From Escherichia sp. E1V33 (GTDB lineage: Bacteria; Pseudomonadota; Gammaproteobacteria; Enterobacterales; Enterobacteriaceae): DNA of 64,000 nt. The stretch spans positions 16,445 through 80,444 of the forward strand of contig NZ_RHJI01000006.1 in the NCBI RefSeq assembly GCF_004211955.1, written 5' to 3'. Under the pieces are notes generated by a model that saw nothing but the letters and a program-made list of their open reading frames with translations, had not been told where the DNA came from and ran no database searches. The position numbers and the translations under genes are program-made. Below, piece after piece: positions 1-10,264 of the stretch. Every line of letters starts with the position of its first letter. The first letter of the stretch is position 1.

Positions 1-492
1 ATCCCATGCGCCCAGTTTTTGCAGTGCTTCTTTCGCATAAATGCCAGCAGGAACATGTTCAGGATCGCCAACAGCCAGACGACCGCCATTCAGCAGCGAA
101 GTCCAGTTGGTTTTGCTGTCGATGGTGAAATCTTTCTGCTCGCTGGCTTTCGCTGCTACAACGACCAGGCTATTGCCGAGCAGTGTCTGACGCGTAGCTG
201 TATCGATCGCTTTTTTATCATCCGCATAATCCATCCATTTCTGATCGGCAGAAATAAACAGATCCGCAGGCGCACCCGCTTCAATCTGACGGGCCAGGGT
301 AGAAGACGAGGCAAAAGAAGAAACCACATCCACGCCTTTCTCTTTTTTATACTGCGTAGCAATGTCCTGCATTGCGTTCGTCAGCGATGCTGCCGCAAAA
401 ACCGTGATTTTCCCTTCGTCCGCCAATGCATTGCCAGCAACAGTGAAAGAGAGTGCCGCTCCGGCAACCAGATTTAACCATTTACGCGCCAT
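1..492 (-). CDS. modA: Molybdate-binding periplasmic protein ModA (5' part, cut by window edge)
   Basis: Encodes the periplasmic molybdate-binding component of the ModABC transporter. The first 164 codons are present and the rest lies beyond base 1. The start ATG (490-492) is followed by a basic n-region and hydrophobic stretch ending in an AxA-type cleavage site (GNALA/DEGK), i.e. a Sec signal peptide. The mature part begins with KITVFAAASLTNAMQ and includes the SSSTLARQI oxyanion-contact segment typical of ModA. A ModE operator lies just upstream, so the modABC operon should be repressed when molybdate is plentiful. Identity is clear from the sequence and from acrZ-modE beside it. Confidence 0.97.
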   Translation of the reverse strand, partial: MARKWLNLVAGAALSFTVAGNALADEGKITVFAAASLTNAMQDIATQYKKEKGVDVVSSFASSSTLARQIEAGAPADLFISADQKWMDYADDKKAIDTATRQTLLGNSLVVVAAKASEQKDFTIDSKTNWTSLLNGGRLAVGDPEHVPAGIYAKEALQKLGAWD

Positions 493-511
493 TTATAACC
501 CCTTTATATAA

Positions 512-535
512 CGTTATGTAGGCGTCAATATAACG
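512..535 (-). promoter_or_regulatory. ModE operator upstream of modA
   Basis: Inverted repeat CGTTATGTA-N6-AATATAACG located 20 bp upstream of the modA start. It matches the architecture of the known ModE-molybdate operator of the E. coli modABC operon, and modE itself is encoded about 400 bp away. ModE-molybdate binding here represses modABC. Confidence 0.85.
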
Positions 536-619
536 GTAAGTTCAGAATTTTCCCAGCAGTTATTGTTAACCTTTGAGAGGTAGCTAGAAAAAATATCGGC
601 AGGAAAAGCAGGAAGTTGA

Positions 620-650
620 GAAAAAAGATAACGCCCGCAAAAGCGGGCAT
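620..650 (-). terminator. Intrinsic terminator after acrZ
   Basis: Stem GCCCGC (643-648 read on the minus strand) / GCGGGC with a four-base loop, followed on the minus strand by a T-rich tract (621-626). It lies 9 bp after the acrZ stop and ahead of the modA promoter. Confidence 0.8.
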
Positions 651-658
651 TCAGGGAA

Positions 659-934
<276 letters not shown>

Positions 935-936
935 TT

Positions 937-1725
937 ATGCAGGCCGAAATCCTTCTCACCCTTAAGCTTCAACAAAAGCTCTTTGCCGACCCACGCCGCA
1001 TTTCACTACTAAAACATATTGCGCTTTCCGGTTCCATCAGCCAGGGGGCGAAAGATGCCGGTATCAGCTATAAAAGCGCCTGGGATGCCATTAACGAAAT
1101 GAATCAGTTAAGCGAGCATACGCTGGTTGAGCGCGCAACAGGCGGAAAAGGCGGCGGCGGTGCGATGCTGACTCGCTATGGCCAACGACTGATTCAGCTT
1201 TACGATCTGCTCGCCCAGATCCAGCAAAAAGCCTTTGATGTGTTAAGTGATGACGACGCCCTGCCGCTCAATAGTCTGCTGGCAGCCATCTCACGTTTTT
1301 CACTGCAGACCAGTGCCCGTAACCAGTGGTTCGGTACGATCACCGCTCGTAATAATGATGATGTTCAACAACATGTAGACGTGTTACTGGCAGACGGTAA
1401 AACGCGCCTGAAAGCCGCGATTACCGCACAAAGCGGTGCGCGTCTGGGGCTGGATGAAGGCAAAGAAGTGTTGATTCTGCTGAAAGCGCCGTGGGTGAAC
1501 ATTACCCAGGATGACGCTGTAGCCCAGAGTGCCGACAACCAATTGCCGGGCATTATTCGCCATATAGAGCGAGGCGCAGAACAATGCGAAGTGTTAATGG
1601 CGTTACCTGACGGGCAAACCTTGTGCGCCACGGTGCCGGTAAATGAAGCAGCTTCTCTTGAACAAGGGCAGAATGTCACGGCTTACTTCAACGCCGACAG
1701 CGTGATTATCGCCACGCTTTGCTAA
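937..1725 (+). CDS. modE: Molybdate-responsive transcriptional regulator ModE
   Basis: Transcription factor that senses cytoplasmic molybdate; the dimer represses modABC and activates some molybdoenzyme operons. At 262 residues it has the family's normal length. Residues 1-120 form the winged helix-turn-helix (SISQGAKDAGISYKSAWDAI is the LysR-like HTH). Residues about 124-262 contain two molbindin (TOBE/Mop) repeats, recognisable by SARNQWFGTI, the SGARLGLDEGKEV segment and the second copy ending in VTAYFNADSVIIATL. Start ATG at 937 gives MQAEILLTLKL, the usual N-terminus. It is followed by modF after 67 bp on the same strand, probably one transcript. Confidence 0.97.
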   Translation: MQAEILLTLKLQQKLFADPRRISLLKHIALSGSISQGAKDAGISYKSAWDAINEMNQLSEHTLVERATGGKGGGGAMLTRYGQRLIQLYDLLAQIQQKAFDVLSDDDALPLNSLLAAISRFSLQTSARNQWFGTITARNNDDVQQHVDVLLADGKTRLKAAITAQSGARLGLDEGKEVLILLKAPWVNITQDDAVAQSADNQLPGIIRHIERGAEQCEVLMALPDGQTLCATVPVNEAASLEQGQNVTAYFNADSVIIATLC

Positions 1726-1792
1726 GCGTGTTGACAATTTGTTATGAAACACGTATCCCTGTCATTAATCGCTGCAAAAAATGGGATACAAA

Positions 1793-3265
1793 ATGTCATC
1801 ATTGCAAATTTTGCAAGGCACGTTTCGTCTTAGCGACACAAAAACGCTGCAATTGCCTCAGCTAACGTTAAACGCGGGTGATAGTTGGGCGTTTGTCGGT
1901 TCTAACGGTAGTGGCAAGTCGGCGCTGGCCCGCGCGCTGGCGGGAGAACTTCCACTATTGAAAGGTGAACGGCAAAGCCAGTTTTCCCACATCACTCGTC
2001 TCTCCTTCGAGCAATTGCAAAAGCTTGTCAGCGACGAATGGCAGCGCAATAACACCGATATGCTCGGCCCTGGCGAAGATGACACCGGGCGTACCACGGC
2101 TGAGATCATTCAGGATGAAGTTAAGGATGCACAGCGTTGCACGCAGCTGGCGCAGCAGTTCGGCATTACCGCCCTTCTCGACCGACGCTTTAAATACCTT
2201 TCCACTGGCGAGACGCGTAAAACCCTGCTGTGTCAGGCACTGATGTCGGAGCCTGACTTATTGATTCTTGATGAACCGTTCGATGGTCTGGATGTTGCCT
2301 CACGTCAGCAACTGGCAGAATTACTCGCCTCGTTACATCAGTCCGGTATTACCCTGGTACTGGTGCTCAATCGCTTCGATGAGATCCCGGAATTTGTCCA
2401 GTTTGCCGGCGTGCTGGCGGATTGCACGTTAGCGGAAACTGGCGCTAAAGAGGAACTACTCCAGCAGGCACTCGTTGCGCAACTAGCGCACAGTGAACGG
2501 CTTGATGGCGTGCAACTGCCGGAACCAGATGAACCTTCGGCGCGTCACGCCCTGCCCGCCAACGAACCGCGCATTGTGCTGAACAATGGCGTGGTTTCTT
2601 ATAACGATCGCCCCATTCTTAATAACCTTAGTTGGCGGGTGAATCCGGGCGAGCACTGGCAAATTGTCGGGCCAAATGGCGCGGGAAAATCAACGTTATT
2701 GAGCCTTATCACTGGCGATCATCCGCAGGGATACAGCAACGATTTAACGCTTTTCGGCCGACGTCGCGGCAGCGGTGAAACCATCTGGGACATCAAAAAA
2801 CATATTGGTTACGTCAGCAGTAGTTTGCATCTGGATTACCGTGTCAGTACTACCGTGCGTAACGTTATTCTTTCGGGCTATTTTGATTCGATTGGCATTT
2901 ATCAGGCCGTTTCGGATCGCCAGCAAAAGCTGGTGCAGCAGTGGCTGGATATTCTCGGCATTGATAAACGCACGGCTGACGCTCCTTTCCATAGTCTTTC
3001 CTGGGGACAGCAGCGTCTGGCGCTGATCGTCCGCGCACTGGTGAAGCATCCCACATTGCTTATTCTCGACGAACCATTGCAGGGGCTTGATCCACTGAAT
3101 CGCCAGCTTATTCGCCGTTTTGTTGATGTGCTGATTAGCGAAGGTGAAACGCAATTGTTGTTTGTTTCACACCACGCTGAAGATGCGCCAGCTTGTATTA
3201 CCCATCGTCTGGAGTTCGTGCCGGATGGTGGACTCTATCGCTATGTGCTGACAAAAATAAATTGA
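1793..3265 (+). CDS. modF: Tandem ABC ATPase ModF
   Basis: A 490-residue protein with two ABC ATPase domains in one chain, linked to molybdate metabolism by its position behind modE; the exact role is poorly defined. Domain 1 has Walker A GSNGSGKS, signature LSTGETRK and Walker B LLILDEPFDGLD. Domain 2 has Walker A GPNGAGKS, signature SLSWGQQR and Walker B LLILDEPLQGLD. No membrane segments are present. An in-frame ATG 12 bp upstream (1781) would add four residues; the 1793 start gives MSSLQILQGTF, the form I recall for K-12. Confidence 0.95.
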   Translation: MSSLQILQGTFRLSDTKTLQLPQLTLNAGDSWAFVGSNGSGKSALARALAGELPLLKGERQSQFSHITRLSFEQLQKLVSDEWQRNNTDMLGPGEDDTGRTTAEIIQDEVKDAQRCTQLAQQFGITALLDRRFKYLSTGETRKTLLCQALMSEPDLLILDEPFDGLDVASRQQLAELLASLHQSGITLVLVLNRFDEIPEFVQFAGVLADCTLAETGAKEELLQQALVAQLAHSERLDGVQLPEPDEPSARHALPANEPRIVLNNGVVSYNDRPILNNLSWRVNPGEHWQIVGPNGAGKSTLLSLITGDHPQGYSNDLTLFGRRRGSGETIWDIKKHIGYVSSSLHLDYRVSTTVRNVILSGYFDSIGIYQAVSDRQQKLVQQWLDILGIDKRTADAPFHSLSWGQQRLALIVRALVKHPTLLILDEPLQGLDPLNRQLIRRFVDVLISEGETQLLFVSHHAEDAPACITHRLEFVPDGGLYRYVLTKIN

Positions 3266-3273
3266 GTCGGTAG

Positions 3274-3305
3274 TGCCGGATGTGGCGTAAACGCGTTATC
3301 CGGCC
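3274..3305. repeat. REP (palindromic unit) after modF
   Basis: Degenerate palindromic unit GCCGGATGTGGCG ... CGCGTTATCCGGC just behind the modF stop, typical of the intergenic REP elements of E. coli. Confidence 0.75.
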
Positions 3306-3423
3306 CACGGTCAGACGCATCCAGGCATGAAAACGCGTCTTTTTTTCAGATAAAAAGCGCAACCATTCACAAACCCTCTGTTTTATAATCAATTAATCAC
3401 GCATAAAAAATGGCTAAATTCTT

Positions 3424-3492
3424 GTGTAAACGATTCCACTAATTTATTCCATGTCACACTTTTCGCATCTTTGTTATGCTATGGTTATTTCA
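3424..3492 (+). promoter_or_regulatory. gal promoter region: external operator OE, CRP site, overlapping -10 elements
   Basis: The external Gal repressor operator GTGTAAACGATTCCAC sits at 3424-3439. It abuts the CRP site (about 3440-3461, half-site GTCACA). The overlapping -10 hexamers follow: TATGCT (3475-3480, P2) and TATGGT (3480-3485, P1). This is the classical gal control region, in which GalR/GalS at OE and OI loop the DNA and CRP-cAMP switches P2 to P1. Confidence 0.92.
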
Positions 3493-3517
3493 TACCATAA
3501 GCCTAATGGAGCGAATT

Positions 3518-4534
3518 ATGAGAGTTCTGGTCACCGGTGGTAGCGGTTACATTGGAAGTCATACCTGTGTGCAATTACTGCAAAACGGTCATGATGTCAT
3601 CATTCTTGATAACCTCTGTAACAGTAAGCGCAGCGTACTGCCTGTTATCGAGCGTTTAGGCGGCAAACATCCAACGTTTGTTGAAGGCGATATCCGTAAC
3701 GAAGCGTTGATGACCGAGATCCTGCACGATCACGCTATCGACACCGTGATCCACTTCGCCGGGCTGAAAGCCGTTGGCGAATCGGTACAAAAACCGCTGG
3801 AATATTACGACAACAATGTCAACGGCACTCTGCGCCTGATTAACGCCATGCGCGCCGCTAACGTCAAAAACTTTATCTTCAGCTCCTCCGCCACCGTTTA
3901 TGGCGATCAGCCCAAAATTCCTTACGTTGAAAGCTTCCCGACCGGCACACCGCAAAGCCCTTACGGCAAAAGCAAGCTGATGGTGGAACAGATCCTCACC
4001 GATCTGCAAAAAGCCCAGCCGGACTGGAGCATTGCCCTGCTGCGCTACTTCAACCCGGTTGGCGCGCATCCGTCGGGCGATATGGGCGAAGATCCGCAAG
4101 GCATTCCGAATAACCTGATGCCGTACATTGCCCAGGTTGCCGTAGGCCGCCGCGACTCGCTGGCGATTTTTGGTAACGATTATCCGACCGAAGACGGTAC
4201 TGGCGTGCGCGATTACATCCACGTAATGGATCTGGCGGACGGTCACGTCGTGGCGATGGAAAAACTGGCGAACAAGCCAGGCGTACACATCTACAACCTC
4301 GGCGCTGGCGTAGGCAGCAGCGTGCTGGACGTGGTTAATGCCTTCAGCAAAGCTTGCGGAAAACCGGTTAACTATCATTTTGCACCGCGTCGCGAGGGCG
4401 ACCTTCCGGCCTACTGGGCGGACGCCAGCAAAGCCGACCGTGAACTGAACTGGCGCGTAACGCGCACACTCGATGAAATGGCGCAGGACACCTGGCACTG
4501 GCAGTCACGCCATCCACAGGGATATCCCGATTAA
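3518..4534 (+). CDS. galE: UDP-glucose 4-epimerase GalE
   Basis: Interconverts UDP-galactose and UDP-glucose in the Leloir pathway, also supplying UDP-galactose for envelope polysaccharides. At 338 residues it has family length. It is an extended short-chain dehydrogenase: NAD-binding GGSGYIGSHT at residues 7-16, SSSATVYG with the catalytic serine near 124, and the YGKSK Tyr/Lys pair at 149/153. The start at 3518 (MRVLVTGG) is preceded by GGAG; an in-frame ATG 42 bp upstream lies inside the transcribed leader and is not supported. First gene of galETKM, 9 bp ahead of galT; the internal operator OI lies inside its first codons. Confidence 0.98.
   Translation: MRVLVTGGSGYIGSHTCVQLLQNGHDVIILDNLCNSKRSVLPVIERLGGKHPTFVEGDIRNEALMTEILHDHAIDTVIHFAGLKAVGESVQKPLEYYDNNVNGTLRLINAMRAANVKNFIFSSSATVYGDQPKIPYVESFPTGTPQSPYGKSKLMVEQILTDLQKAQPDWSIALLRYFNPVGAHPSGDMGEDPQGIPNNLMPYIAQVAVGRRDSLAIFGNDYPTEDGTGVRDYIHVMDLADGHVVAMEKLANKPGVHIYNLGAGVGSSVLDVVNAFSKACGKPVNYHFAPRREGDLPAYWADASKADRELNWRVTRTLDEMAQDTWHWQSRHPQGYPD
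3537..3552 (+). promoter_or_regulatory. Internal gal operator OI
   Basis: GTGGTAGCGGTTACAT inside the first codons of galE, 113 bp from OE. It matches the known internal Gal repressor operator and pairs with OE in repression looping. Confidence 0.9.
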
Positions 4535-4543
4535 GGAACGACC

Positions 4544-5590
4544 ATGACGCAATTTAATCCCGTTGATCATCCACATCGCCGCTACAACCCGCTCACCGGG
4601 CAATGGATTCTGGTTTCACCGCATCGCGCTAAGCGCCCCTGGCAGGGGGCGCAGGAAACGCCAGCCAAACAGGTGTTACCTGCGCACGATCCAGATTGCT
4701 TCCTCTGCGCAGGTAATGTGCGGGTGACAGGCGATAAAAACCCCGATTACACCGGGACTTACGTTTTCACTAATGACTTTGCGGCCTTGATGTCTGACAC
4801 GCCAGATGCGCCAGAAAGCAACGATCCGCTGATGCGTTGCCAGAGCGCGCGCGGTACCAGCCGGGTGATCTGTTTTTCACCGGATCACAGTAAAACGCTG
4901 CCAGAGTTAAGCGTTGCGGCATTGACAGAAATCGTCAAAACCTGGCAAGAGCAAACCGCAGAGCTGGGAAAAACGTATCCGTGGGTGCAGGTATTTGAAA
5001 ACAAAGGTTCGGCGATGGGGTGCTCTAATCCACATCCGCACGGCCAGATTTGGGCAAATAGCTTCCTGCCTAACGAAGCTGAGCGCGAAGACCGCCTGCA
5101 AAAAGAATATTTTGCCGAGCAGAAATCGCCAATGCTGGTGGATTATGTTCAGCGCGAGCTGGCAGACGGTAGCCGTACCGTGGTCGAAACCGAACACTGG
5201 TTAGCCGTTGTACCTTACTGGGCTGCCTGGCCGTTCGAAACGCTGCTGCTGCCCAAAGCCCACGTTTTGCGTATAACCGATTTGACCGATGCCCAGCGCA
5301 GCGATTTGGCACTGGCGTTGAAAAAGCTGACCAGTCGCTATGACAACCTCTTCCAGTGCTCTTTCCCCTACTCTATGGGCTGGCACGGCGCGCCGTTTAA
5401 TGGCGAAGAGAATCAACACTGGCAGCTGCACGCGCACTTTTATCCGCCTCTGTTGCGCTCCGCCACCGTACGTAAATTTATGGTCGGTTATGAAATGCTG
5501 GCAGAAACCCAGCGTGATCTGACGGCAGAACAGGCAGCAGAGCGTTTGCGCGCAGTCAGCGATATCCATTTTCGCGAATCCGGAGTGTAA
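4544..5590 (+). CDS. galT: Galactose-1-phosphate uridylyltransferase GalT
   Basis: Transfers UMP from UDP-glucose to galactose-1-phosphate through a uridylyl-histidine intermediate. The 348-residue chain has the HIT-superfamily active site [11 protein letters not shown], whose second histidine (about residue 166) is the nucleophile. The zinc ligands DCFLCAG (Cys 52/55) and the C-terminal histidines near [10 protein letters not shown] are also present. Second gene of the gal operon, with its stop 3 bp before galK. Confidence 0.98.
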   Translation: MTQFNPVDHPHRRYNPLTGQWILVSPHRAKRPWQGAQETPAKQVLPAHDPDCFLCAGNVRVTGDKNPDYTGTYVFTNDFAALMSDTPDAPESNDPLMRCQSARGTSRVICFSPDHSKTLPELSVAALTEIVKTWQEQTAELGKTYPWVQVFENKGSAMGCSNPHPHGQIWANSFLPNEAEREDRLQKEYFAEQKSPMLVDYVQRELADGSRTVVETEHWLAVVPYWAAWPFETLLLPKAHVLRITDLTDAQRSDLALALKKLTSRYDNLFQCSFPYSMGWHGAPFNGEENQHWQLHAHFYPPLLRSATVRKFMVGYEMLAETQRDLTAEQAAERLRAVSDIHFRESGV

Positions 5591-5593
5591 GAA

Positions 5594-6742
5594 ATGAGTC
5601 TGAAAGAAAAAACACAATCTCTGTTTGCTAACGCATTTGGCTACCCTGCCACTCATACCATTCAGGCGCCTGGCCGCGTGAATTTGATTGGTGAACACAC
5701 CGACTACAACGACGGTTTCGTTCTGCCCTGCGCGATTGATTATCAAACCGTAATTAGCTGTGCGCCACGCGATGACCGTAAAGTTCGCGTAATGGCAGCC
5801 GATTATGAAAATCAGCTTGACGAGTTTTCCCTTGATGCGCCCATTGTCGCTCATGAAAACTATCAATGGGCTAACTACGTTCGTGGCGTGGTGAAACATC
5901 TGCAACTGCGTAACAACAGCTTCGGCGGCGTGGACATGGTGATCAGCGGCAACGTGCCGCAGGGTGCCGGGTTAAGTTCTTCCGCCTCACTGGAAGTGGC
6001 GGTCGGAACCGTATTGCAGCAGCTTTATCATCTGCCGCTGGACGGCGCACAAATCGCGCTTAACGGTCAGGAAGCAGAAAACCAGTTTGTTGGCTGTAAC
6101 TGCGGGATCATGGATCAACTTATTTCCGCGCTCGGCAAGAAAGATCATGCCTTGCTGATCGACTGCCGCTCGCTGGGGACCAAAGCGGTTTCCATGCCGA
6201 AAGGCGTGGCTGTGGTCATCATCAACAGTAACTTCAAACGTACCCTGGTTGGCAGCGAATACAACACCCGCCGTGAGCAGTGTGAAACCGGTGCGCGTTT
6301 CTTCCAACAACCGGCCCTGCGCGATGTCACCATTGAAGAGTTCAACGCCGTAGCGCATGAACTGGACCCGATCGTAGCGAAACGTGTGCGTCATATCCTG
6401 ACTGAAAACGCCCGCACCGTTGAAGCTGCCAGCGCGCTGGAGCAAGGCGACCTGAAACGTATGGGCGAGTTGATGGCAGAGTCTCATGCCTCTATGCGCG
6501 ATGATTTCGAAATCACCGTGCCGCAAATTGACACCCTGGTCGAAATCGTAAAAGCTGTGATTGGCGACAAAGGTGGCGTACGCATGACCGGCGGTGGATT
6601 TGGTGGCTGTATTGTCGCCCTGATCCCGGAAGAGCTGGTGCCTGCCGTACAGCAAGCTGTCGCTGAACAATATGAAGAAAAAACAGGTATTAAAGAGACT
6701 TTTTACGTTTGTAAACCATCACAAGGAGCAGGACAGTGCTGA
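5594..6742 (+). CDS. galK: Galactokinase GalK
   Basis: Phosphorylates alpha-D-galactose with ATP to galactose-1-phosphate. It is a GHMP kinase of 382 residues. The galactokinase signature [16 protein letters not shown] lies near residues 28-43, the ATP-binding GHMP loop [13 protein letters not shown] near 125, and the third GHMP motif [13 protein letters not shown] near 335. Its 3' end overlaps galM by 7 bp, so the two are probably translationally coupled. Confidence 0.98.
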   Translation: MSLKEKTQSLFANAFGYPATHTIQAPGRVNLIGEHTDYNDGFVLPCAIDYQTVISCAPRDDRKVRVMAADYENQLDEFSLDAPIVAHENYQWANYVRGVVKHLQLRNNSFGGVDMVISGNVPQGAGLSSSASLEVAVGTVLQQLYHLPLDGAQIALNGQEAENQFVGCNCGIMDQLISALGKKDHALLIDCRSLGTKAVSMPKGVAVVIINSNFKRTLVGSEYNTRREQCETGARFFQQPALRDVTIEEFNAVAHELDPIVAKRVRHILTENARTVEAASALEQGDLKRMGELMAESHASMRDDFEITVPQIDTLVEIVKAVIGDKGGVRMTGGGFGGCIVALIPEELVPAVQQAVAEQYEEKTGIKETFYVCKPSQGAGQC

Positions 6743-7776
6743 ACGAAACTCCCGCACTGGCACCCGATGGTCAGCCGTACCGACTGTTAACTTTGCGTAA
6801 CAACGCAGGGATGGTAGTCACGCTGATGGACTGGGGTGCGACTTTACTTTCAGCCCGTATTCCGCTTTCCGATGGCAGCGTCCGCGAGGCGCTGCTTGGC
6901 TGCGCCAGCCCGGAATGCTATCAGGATCAGGCCGCGTTTCTGGGGGCCTCTATTGGTCGTTATGCCAACCGCATCGCCAATAGCCGTTATACCTTTGACG
7001 GTGAAACCGTGACACTTTCGCCAAGTCAGGGCGTTAACCAGCTGCACGGCGGCCCGGAAGGATTCGACAAACGTCGCTGGCAGATTGTGAACCAGAACGA
7101 TCGTCAGGTGCTGTTTGCCCTGAGTTCAGATGATGGCGATCAGGGTTTTCCAGGTAATCTCGGCGCGACGGTGCAATATCGTCTGACCGACGATAACCGT
7201 ATCTCCATTACCTATCGCGCCACAGTTGATAAACCTTGCCCGGTGAATATGACTAATCACGTCTATTTCAATCTTGACGGCGAGCAGTCTGACGTGCGCA
7301 ATCACAAGTTGCAGATTCTGGCGGACGAATATCTGCCGGTTGATGAAGGTGGCATTCCGCACGACGGCCTGAAATCTGTCGCCGGGACCTCTTTTGATTT
7401 CCGCAGCGCCAAAATCATCGCCAGTGAGTTTCTTGCCGACGACGATCAGCGCAAAGTGAAAGGTTACGATCACGCGTTCTTGTTACAGGCCAAAGGCGAT
7501 GGCAAGAAAGTGGCGGCGCATCTCTGGTCAACAGATGAAAAATTGCAGCTGAAGGTCTACACCACCGCCCCGGCTCTGCAATTTTACTCCGGCAATTTCC
7601 TCGGCGGCACACCGTCGCGGGGAACCGAACCTTACGCCGACTGGCAAGGGCTGGCGCTGGAAAGCGAGTTTCTGCCGGACAGCCCGAACCACCCTGAATG
7701 GCCGCAACCGGACTGCTTCCTGCGTCCTGGCGGAGAGTATTCCAGCCTGACGGAATATCAGTTTATTGCTGAGTAA
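6736..7776 (+). CDS. galM: Galactose mutarotase (aldose 1-epimerase) GalM
   Basis: Interconverts beta- and alpha-D-galactose ahead of galactokinase. The 346-residue protein starts at a GTG (6736) preceded by AAGGAGCAGG inside the galK 3' end; no ATG start fits the family N-terminus. Family landmarks are [10 protein letters not shown] with the substrate arginine, [12 protein letters not shown], the catalytic histidine in MTNHVYFNL and the C-terminal catalytic glutamate in [17 protein letters not shown]. Last gene of galETKM, with a terminator directly after it. Confidence 0.97.
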   Translation: MLNETPALAPDGQPYRLLTLRNNAGMVVTLMDWGATLLSARIPLSDGSVREALLGCASPECYQDQAAFLGASIGRYANRIANSRYTFDGETVTLSPSQGVNQLHGGPEGFDKRRWQIVNQNDRQVLFALSSDDGDQGFPGNLGATVQYRLTDDNRISITYRATVDKPCPVNMTNHVYFNLDGEQSDVRNHKLQILADEYLPVDEGGIPHDGLKSVAGTSFDFRSAKIIASEFLADDDQRKVKGYDHAFLLQAKGDGKKVAAHLWSTDEKLQLKVYTTAPALQFYSGNFLGGTPSRGTEPYADWQGLALESEFLPDSPNHPEWPQPDCFLRPGGEYSSLTEYQFIAE

Positions 7777-7781
7777 TGTTA

Positions 7782-7804
7782 AGCCCTCGTCATGAGGGCT
7801 TTAT
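7782..7804 (+). terminator. gal operon terminator
   Basis: Stem AGCCCTC / GAGGGCT with a five-base loop followed by TTTAT, 5 bp after the galM stop. Confidence 0.85.
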
Positions 7805-7934
7805 CCTCATATTGTTCAAACCACAAGCAAACACCGACATATTTGCAACTCAATATTCACAACAACCTTACACTGCGACACTATTTTCGCTATGGTTATG
7901 CGTAAGCATTGCTGTTGCTTCGTCACGGCAATAT

Positions 7935-7953
7935 AATGAGAATTATTATCATT
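7935..7953 (+). promoter_or_regulatory. Fur box upstream of gpmA
   Basis: AATGAGAATTATTATCATT, 26 bp before the gpmA start, fits the 19-bp Fur consensus GATAATGATAATCATTATC at most positions. E. coli gpmA is described as Fur-regulated. Confidence 0.75.
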
Positions 7954-7978
7954 AAAAGATGATTTGAGGAGTAAGTAT

Positions 7979-8731
7979 ATGGCTGTAACTAAGCTGGTTC
8001 TGGTTCGTCATGGCGAAAGTCAGTGGAACAAAGAAAACCGTTTCACCGGTTGGTACGACGTGGATCTGTCTGAGAAAGGCGTAAGCGAAGCAAAAGCAGC
8101 AGGTAAGCTGCTGAAAGAGGAAGGTTACAGCTTTGACTTTGCTTACACCTCTGTGCTGAAACGTGCTATCCATACCCTGTGGAATGTGCTGGACGAACTG
8201 GATCAGGCATGGCTGCCCGTTGAGAAATCCTGGAAACTGAACGAACGTCACTACGGTGCGTTGCAGGGTCTGAACAAAGCGGAAACTGCTGAAAAGTATG
8301 GCGACGAGCAGGTGAAACAGTGGCGTCGTGGTTTTGCGGTGACTCCGCCGGAACTGACTAAAGATGATGAGCGTTATCCGGGTCACGATCCGCGTTACGC
8401 GAAACTGAGCGAGAAAGAGCTGCCGCTGACTGAAAGCCTGGCGCTGACCATTGACCGCGTGATCCCTTACTGGAATGAAACCATTCTGCCGCGTATGAAG
8501 AGCGGTGAGCGCGTGATCATCGCTGCACACGGTAACTCTCTGCGTGCGCTGGTGAAATATCTCGATAACATGAGCGAAGAAGAGATTCTTGAGCTGAATA
8601 TCCCGACTGGCGTGCCGCTGGTATATGAGTTCGACGAGAACTTCAAACCGCTGAAACGTTATTATCTGGGTAATGCTGACGAGATCGCGGCGAAAGCAGC
8701 GGCAGTTGCTAACCAGGGTAAAGCGAAGTAA
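7979..8731 (+). CDS. gpmA: 2,3-bisphosphoglycerate-dependent phosphoglycerate mutase GpmA
   Basis: Glycolytic interconversion of 3- and 2-phosphoglycerate through a phosphohistidine. The 250-residue protein carries the histidine phosphatase motif [12 protein letters not shown] (phospho-His about residue 11), the [12 protein letters not shown] loop with the catalytic glutamate, and the second histidine in [12 protein letters not shown] (about 185). The start at 7979 gives [14 protein letters not shown]; an in-frame ATG at 7964 would overlap the GAGGAG ribosome site, so it is rejected. Monocistronic, with a Fur box in front and a strong terminator behind. Confidence 0.97.
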
Positions 8732-8753
8732 ACGTCATTCGCTTAAAAATGAG

Positions 8754-8786
8754 AAAGCCGACTGCAAATGAGTCGGCTTTTTTGTT
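8754..8786 (+). terminator. gpmA terminator
   Basis: AAAGCCGACT / AGTCGGCTTT stem with a seven-base loop, ending in a run of T, 22 bp after gpmA. Confidence 0.92.
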
Positions 8787-8811
8787 TTTCGTCGCTACTA
8801 ATGGAGCACAT

Positions 8812-8850
8812 TGCCTGATGCGACGCTGCGCGTCTTATCAGGCCTACGGT
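8812..8850. repeat. REP element between gpmA and aroG
   Basis: Palindromic unit TGCCTGATGCGACGCTG ... CGTCTTATCAGGCCTACGG in the convergent gpmA/aroG gap. Confidence 0.85.
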
Positions 8851-8896
8851 GATTCATCGGATACGCCACTCTGACGGCGCATCCTACAACTAAACT

Positions 8897-9949
8897 TTAC
8901 CCGCGACGCGCTTTCACTGCATTCGCCAGTTGACGTAATAGAGCATCGGTATCATCCCAGCCAATGCAGGCATCGGTGATGCTCTTACCATAGGCCAGCG
9001 GCTCCCCGCTCTCCAGGCTCTGATTGCCTTCAACCAGATGACTTTCCACCATCACGCCAATAATGGCTGTTTCGCCACCGGCAATCTGCTGGCAAACGTC
9101 AGCACATACATCCATCTGTTTTTTAAACTGTTTGGACGAGTTGGCATGGCTGAAATCGATCATCACCTGAGCTGGCAGACCTGCTTTGTTCAGCCCTTCT
9201 TTCACTTCAGCAACGTGCTTCGCGCTGTAGTTAGGCTCTTTACCGCCACGCAGAATGATATGGCAATCGCCGTTACCGCTAGTGTTCACAATCGCCGAAT
9301 GACCCCATTTGGTCACTGACAGGAAACAGTGCGGTGCACCAGCGGCATTAATGGCATCGATAGCCACTTTAATCGTACCGTCTGTGCCATTTTTAAAACC
9401 TACTGGACAAGAAAGACCAGACGCCAGTTCGCGGTGCACCTGCGATTCCGTGGTACGTGCACCAATTGCGCCCCAGCTCATCAGGTCAGCGAGATACTGA
9501 GGAGTGATCATATCGAGGAATTCACCCGCAGCTGGCAGACCGCTGTCGTTAATATCGAGCAGCAATTTACGGGCAATACGCAAACCGTCGTTGATCTGGA
9601 AGCTATTGTCCATATGCGGATCGTTAATCAGCCCTTTCCAGCCCACCGTGGTGCGTGGCTTTTCAAAATAGACGCGCATTACGATTTCCAGGTCGGCTTT
9701 CAGCTCTTCACGTAGCGCCAACAAGCGAGTTGCGTACTCTTTAGCCGCTACAGGATCATGAATTGAGCACGGACCAATCACCACCAACAGGCGATCATCA
9801 TTACCTTTCAGGATCTTATGGATTGCTTTTCGGGCATGAGCAACCGTATTCGCGGCATTTTCAGTAGCAGGGAATTTTTCCAGCAATGCGACAGGAGGAA
9901 GTAACTCTTTGATTTCTTTGATGCGTAAATCGTCGTTCTGATAATTCAT
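8897..9949 (-). CDS. aroG: Phe-sensitive DAHP synthase AroG
   Basis: Condenses phosphoenolpyruvate and erythrose-4-phosphate to DAHP, the first step of the shikimate pathway; AroG is the phenylalanine-inhibited isoenzyme. At 350 residues it is full length. Class I DAHP synthase landmarks are VVIGPCSIHDP (metal-binding Cys about 61), KPRTTVGWKGLINDPHMD, GARTTESQVHRELASGL and DFSHANSSKQ. The N-terminus MNYQNDDLRIKEIKELLPP carries the feedback-binding region of AroG. Monocistronic, with a TyrR box about 70 bp upstream. Confidence 0.98.
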   Translation of the reverse strand: MNYQNDDLRIKEIKELLPPVALLEKFPATENAANTVAHARKAIHKILKGNDDRLLVVIGPCSIHDPVAAKEYATRLLALREELKADLEIVMRVYFEKPRTTVGWKGLINDPHMDNSFQINDGLRIARKLLLDINDSGLPAAGEFLDMITPQYLADLMSWGAIGARTTESQVHRELASGLSCPVGFKNGTDGTIKVAIDAINAAGAPHCFLSVTKWGHSAIVNTSGNGDCHIILRGGKEPNYSAKHVAEVKEGLNKAGLPAQVMIDFSHANSSKQFKKQMDVCADVCQQIAGGETAIIGVMVESHLVEGNQSLESGEPLAYGKSITDACIGWDDTDALLRQLANAVKARRG

Positions 9950-10019
9950 GTCTTTTCCAGTGTTGCCATACTTATCTTGGTGAATGCAATCCTTCCAATC
10001 TATATCTTCCGTCAGAATG

Positions 10020-10037
10020 TGTAAACGGGGTTTTACA
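10020..10037 (-). promoter_or_regulatory. TyrR box of aroG
   Basis: TGTAAA-N6-TTTACA, a perfect match to the strong TyrR-box consensus, 71 bp upstream of the aroG start. TyrR with phenylalanine or tryptophan represses aroG. Confidence 0.88.
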
Positions 10038-10264
10038 CTATGGACGGAATAATCCTGGAATCGGCAAGAAATACGCCAGATTGTCGCGAAAAACGAGATC
10101 TCTCCTACAATTTCTAACTGTAACTCCTTTGCTTGTTAATTTTTTCAAGATTCTCTGCTGGATCTATTCTTCTGGCTGAAATCTTCAACCATTGCCTGAT
10201 ATTCACCTGCAAATGCACTGTTGGAAGAGGTTATCCGACATAACGACCATAACAGGAGCATCCT